Shown here: positions 61,465 to 64,000 of the stretch, in pieces
Layout: each line of letters starts with the position of its first letter
How positions within the stretch are numbered: the first letter of the stretch is position 1
Assembly (NCBI GenBank): GCA_024229515.1
Contig: JAAESI010000024.1
Span: forward strand, 124,001-188,000
Direction: 5' to 3'
Source of the DNA: Pseudomonadota bacterium
Lineage (GTDB): Bacteria; Myxococcota_A; UBA796; UBA9615
Length of the DNA stretch: 64,000 nucleotides
Made by a program: the position numbers and the translations under genes
Notes under the pieces: generated by a model
Seen by the model: only the letters and a program-made list of their open reading frames with translations
What the model was told of the DNA's origin: nothing
The model's database searches: none

Positions 61465-61991
61465 CGCGGGGCCGCGGCGAAGAATCGGGTCCAGAACGGG
61501 GTGGGCGGCTTGCCGTCGTCCAGCCGGGCCGCGAACACGGCCCCGATGAAGTCCACGGGGGGCACCAGCAGGACGAGCACGAACGTGGGGGCGACCCAGC
61601 TAGAGCCGATCCAGATCGACAGCACCAGCGACGCGAAGATCAGTGCCCCGCGCACGTTCTTGCCCAGGAGCAGGTGCGCGACTCCGAACTGACACACGAT
61701 GATCAGGCAACCCAGGCCGGCGGCGGTCTTGCGCCCCTCGGTGTCCTCGATCGCCTCGACCGCGTGGGTCTCGCTGAAGCCCCCGCTCTCCAGGACCGCT
61801 TTCGCGGCCGCGGCGTCCTCGCTGGGGACCCGGATCTCCATCCGCAGGGCCGTGTTGTCGACCCCGGGCAGCAACTCGCGGAGGGCGAACGCGGGGGCCT
61901 GGACCACGAGCTCAGCCTCCTCCAACGCCGCCGCCGCGGCGCGGGCGGTCATCTCGTCCTCGAAGACGGCGACGGGGACGAAGTCGGCCAT
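61443..61991 (-). CDS. membrane protein with DUF2007-like N-terminal domain
   Basis: 182 residues. Residues 1-75 (FVPVAVFEDEMTARAAAAAL, EEAELVVQAPAFAL, IRVPSEDAAAAKAVLES) fit the DUF2007 'putative signal transducing' fold. Three to four transmembrane helices follow (GCLIIVCQFGVAHLLLG, GALIFASLVLSIWIG, VLVLLVPPVDFIGAVFA). The last residues (CSCWPC) are Cys-rich and overlap the next gene. TGATG overlap with the biotin-carrier gene. Confidence 0.72.
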   Translation of the reverse strand: MADFVPVAVFEDEMTARAAAAALEEAELVVQAPAFALRELLPGVDNTALRMEIRVPSEDAAAAKAVLESGGFSETHAVEAIEDTEGRKTAAGLGCLIIVCQFGVAHLLLGKNVRGALIFASLVLSIWIGSSWVAPTFVLVLLVPPVDFIGAVFAARLDDGKPPTPFWTRFFAAAPRCSCWPC

Positions 61992-62200
61992 CAGCCGAGC
62001 TTCAGCAGGACCTGTCCTTCTTTGACCGCGTCGCCCTCAGCCACGCAGATCTCCGTCACGTTGCCGTCGTCGGGGGACTCGATCGGGATCTCCATCTTCA
62101 TCGACTCGAGGATCGCCACCTCGTCGTCCTCTTCGACCTGGTCCCCGACCTTGACCAGGATCTTCCACACGTTGCCGGTGATGCTCGCTTTGACGTCCAT
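61991..62200 (-). CDS. single-domain biotin carboxyl carrier protein
   Basis: 69 residues, the whole length being one biotinyl domain. The biotinylation site is K35 in LESMKMEIP. The C-terminal GDAVKEGQVLLKLG is standard. Such one-domain carriers serve acetyl-, propionyl- or methylcrotonyl-CoA carboxylases. No biotin carboxylase or matching carboxyltransferase gene is adjacent, so the partner is elsewhere. An AGGGGAAG ribosome site precedes the ATG. Confidence 0.9.
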   Translation of the reverse strand: MDVKASITGNVWKILVKVGDQVEEDDEVAILESMKMEIPIESPDDGNVTEICVAEGDAVKEGQVLLKLG

Positions 62201-62218
62201 GGCTACTTCCCCTTCTAC

Positions 62219-62356
62219 TCAGGCTCGCGTTTGGTCGATCAGGCCGAGCTCGAGCGGGACCCACTGCGGCGACAGCGCATTGCGCCGCTGCGGTCGGTTC
62301 AGCGTGAGAACCGCGCGGCCCCCCTCGCTCTGGTAGATCAACGCCTCGAACTGCAC
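62219..62356 (-). pseudogene. N-terminal remnant of an enoyl-CoA hydratase (crotonase)
   Basis: A GTG-initiated frame of 45 codons. Its first ~30 residues read VQFEALIYQSEGGRAVLTLN, then RPQRRNALS. This is the standard N-terminal beta-hairpin and substrate loop of crotonase enzymes (normally ~260 residues). It then diverges (PQWVPLELGLIDQTRA) and stops. All catalytic parts are missing. It lies 18 bp upstream of the biotin carrier gene, so it may now act as a leader peptide; decay after deletion is the simpler reading. Confidence 0.6.
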
Positions 62357-62366
62357 GGATTCTCCA

Positions 62367-63233
62367 GTGACTGAGCGCGCAATCTTGCCACGCGTGGCGA
62401 TTCTCGGCGGCGGGCGGGCCGGAACCGCGCTCGCGCGCGAGTTCGTGGCGTCCGACGTCGAGCTTCTGGGCGTCTGGAATCGCTCCCCCCGGCCGCGCCC
62501 CGATGGGCTCGACGGGGTCCGCTGGAACACCGGCACCCCCTCCCCTCCGCCAGCGCTGCTGGCCGCCGCCGACGTGGTGTTCCTGGCGGTCCTGGATTCG
62601 GCCATCGAAGAGGCGGCGACCGGCCTCCGGGTCAGCGCTGGCACCATCGTCATGCACCTGAGCGGATCCCGGGGCACCGAAGCGCTGGCGGGCCTGCCCG
62701 ATGGGGTGATCGCGGGCTGCTACCACCCGCTCCAGTCGTTCACCCCCGGCGCCGTGCCCGCGCTGCCGGTGCCTCCGTACTGCCTCGCCATCGAAGGTGC
62801 ACCCGAGGCCCTCGATGCGGCTCGGGCGCTCGCCCAGGCGACCGGCCACCCCGCGGTCACCCTCGATGCCGGGGGCAAGGCCGCGTACCACGCCGCCGCG
62901 GTGCTGGCCTCGAACTGCCTCGTGGCGCTGGAGGCGGCCGCCACCCGGGTGATGGGGCTCGCAGGGCCGGAAGGGCCGGATCGCTGGCAGCTGCTGTGGC
63001 CTCTGGTGGTGGGCACCCTCGCGAACCTGTCGGACGGCGACTTCAGCGGGGCAATTACCGGCCCGGTCCCCCGCGGAGACGCGGCGACTGTCGAGCGCAA
63101 CCTCGCCGCCATCGCAGACGACGAAGGGGCCGCTGCGCTGTACCGCGCCCTGGGCCGCGCGGCCCTCGAATTGGTGCGGGATCGGCTCGATCCCGAGCGG
63201 GCTGAAGCCGTGGAGAAATCTCTTCGGGGCTGA
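62367..63233 (+). CDS. Rossmann-like / DUF2520 domain protein
   Basis: 288 residues from a GTG. The N-terminal NAD(P)-binding domain has VAILGGGRAGTALAREFV (10-27) and VFLAVLDSAIEE. HLSGSRGTEAL and GCYHPLQSF (about 119-127) are typical of the family. The C-terminal helical DUF2520 domain follows (KAAYHAAAVLASNCLVALEA). Related to pyrroline-5-carboxylate and ketopantoate reductases; substrate unknown. The start is 10 bp from the divergent crotonase remnant start. Confidence 0.88.
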   Translation: MTERAILPRVAILGGGRAGTALAREFVASDVELLGVWNRSPRPRPDGLDGVRWNTGTPSPPPALLAAADVVFLAVLDSAIEEAATGLRVSAGTIVMHLSGSRGTEALAGLPDGVIAGCYHPLQSFTPGAVPALPVPPYCLAIEGAPEALDAARALAQATGHPAVTLDAGGKAAYHAAAVLASNCLVALEAAATRVMGLAGPEGPDRWQLLWPLVVGTLANLSDGDFSGAITGPVPRGDAATVERNLAAIADDEGAAALYRALGRAALELVRDRLDPERAEAVEKSLRG

Positions 63234-63298
63234 AGCGGCCCTTGCCAGCATCCGATGGGGTCTTACAGGCTATACTCAAGCCCACGGGAGCAGCCGCA

Positions 63299-63484
63299 GT
63301 GCTCGACGCGTTCATCATCGAGAAGATCAAGAGGGAGCAAGAGCAGGCTCAGTCCGAGCGCATGCCCCTTCAGATCCCCACGCCCCGCCGGCCAGATCCG
63401 TCCCGGCCCTCGACCTGGGAAGACGACCGCCGCCGTGACGACGACGAACCGCGCGATCGCGGCGTGGTGATCATTGACTTCTAG
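63299..63484 (+). CDS. small conserved protein (61 residues), function unknown
   Basis: GTG start with GGGAG about 7 bp upstream. The N-terminus LDAFIIEKIKREQEQAQSER is an amphipathic helix. Then comes a Pro/Arg-rich middle, an Asp/Arg-rich stretch and the C-terminal motif GVVIIDF. I associate this layout with short conserved proteins of myxobacteria. A TATACT hexamer lies 23 bp upstream of the start. Its stop codon shares CTAG with the stop of the convergent acyltransferase gene. Confidence 0.7.
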   Translation: MLDAFIIEKIKREQEQAQSERMPLQIPTPRRPDPSRPSTWEDDRRRDDDEPRDRGVVIIDF

Positions 63485-64000
63485 GCCGAGTCTCCGAACA
63501 GGCGAGCCCGAAGCTCCGCGGCCCAGGCGCCGCTCCCCGTCCCTTCCAGCACCGAACTCGACTCGTCGCACCGGCCCGTGCGCTCCGTGAGGATCCTCGC
63601 GAGCACGGCGTGCTCCTCGGAGACCCCGGGGTGGTCCTGCTGCCACTGGGCGACGCGTTCCGCGAAGGCGGGGTCGCCGACCGTGGGCGTCTCGGACGCC
63701 GCGGCGGGCCCCAACCCGTTGATCGCGTCGATGACGAGCTGCTTGCGCGGCCCGTAGGGCACGGCCTTCAGCTCCTCGGGCTCGATCGGGGTGCCGAGCC
63801 AGATGTCCTGGCGCCCCATCCCGATCGGGAACTCGATGCGGGAGTCCATCGGATCGGCGGGCAGGCCGCCGACGAACCGGATCGGCACCACGGGCGCCCC
63901 GACCTTGATCGCCAGATCCAGGAACGCCCCGCTCATCTTGGCCACCGGGGTGCGGCACTCCAGCGACCGGGTGCCCTCCACGTGGACCATCACGGAGCGG
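63481..64000 (-). CDS. 1-acyl-glycerol-3-phosphate acyltransferase-like protein (5' part outside window)
   Basis: About 173 C-terminal codons, open to the right edge. VHVEGTRS matches the PlsC block III motif (F/V-x-E-G-T-R-S), followed by KMSGAFLDLAIKVGAPVVPI and RFVGGLP (block IV region). The catalytic H-x4-D would lie further upstream. It is likely an inner-membrane phospholipid acyltransferase. The last 60 residues are a helical extension (DPAFAERVAQWQQDHPGVSE). Confidence 0.82.
   Translation of the reverse strand, partial: RSVMVHVEGTRSLECRTPVAKMSGAFLDLAIKVGAPVVPIRFVGGLPADPMDSRIEFPIGMGRQDIWLGTPIEPEELKAVPYGPRKQLVIDAINGLGPAAASETPTVGDPAFAERVAQWQQDHPGVSEEHAVLARILTERTGRCDESSSVLEGTGSGAWAAELRARLFGDSA

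Overview
The window is a gene-dense, very GC-rich chromosomal segment. It most resembles an uncultured myxobacterium-like organism (Myxococcota, formerly Deltaproteobacteria). This is an inference from four things: proteins with thrombospondin-3 and MopE-type calcium-binding repeats, many small lipoproteins, a Ser/Thr kinase next to an NtrC-type sigma-54 activator, and small conserved proteins of a kind I associate with that group. I saw no transposase, integrase, phage gene, CRISPR array or rRNA. Most genes are housekeeping and sit in tight operons with TGATG, ATGA or GTGA start/stop overlaps.

Layout. 1-10541: a truncated OmpA-like/TSP3 protein, YgfZ, a CysQ-like phosphatase, an HD phosphohydrolase divergent from asnS, an intergenic pair of inverted palindromic repeats, QueG, a large MopE-like lipoprotein with a GDDDDSA low-complexity tract, and an M23 peptidase. 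10550-15693: an OmpA-domain lipoprotein, a reverse transsulfuration pair (cystathionine beta-synthase and a Cys/Met-metabolism lyase) and a P5C dehydrogenase-like enzyme. 15698-17788: a fused RluA-type pseudouridine synthase and RlmI-type methyltransferase. 17785-27491: a signalling block with a coiled-coil protein, an NtrC-family activator, a strong -24/-12 promoter, a TPR lipoprotein, a Ser/Thr kinase, an FG-GAP protein, a solute-binding-like secreted protein and an NtrY-like histidine kinase. This is the best candidate for an undescribed system.

27439-35035: a TPR-like lipoprotein, an ABC-F ATPase, and the operon lipoprotein-fabD-miaB, divergent from another lipoprotein. 35036-35659 is non-coding and full of inverted and dispersed repeats. 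35660-42224: a Bax1-I family protein and the rod-shape operon mreB-mreC-mreD-mrdA-rodA. 42389-51513: a TMEM220-like protein, then a PpiD-like chaperone, SppA, a lipoprotein, a JAMM peptidase, tmk, holB, ricT and metG. 51514-59085: a REC plus degenerate kinase protein, a 47-residue basic protein, a nitrilase-family amidase, a PP-loop tRNA thiolase, and the operon ldcA-serine hydrolase-accD-folC.

59098-64000: tRNA-Arg(CCT), a propeller-like lipoprotein, a TSP3-only protein, a small operon (crotonase remnant, one-domain biotin carrier, DUF2007-like membrane protein, Cys-rich peptide), a Rossmann/DUF2520 protein, a 61-residue conserved protein and a PlsC-type acyltransferase cut by the right edge.

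Many very long open frames on the strand opposite these genes are artefacts of third-position GC bias and are not annotated. Family names rest on motifs read by eye; no database search was run.
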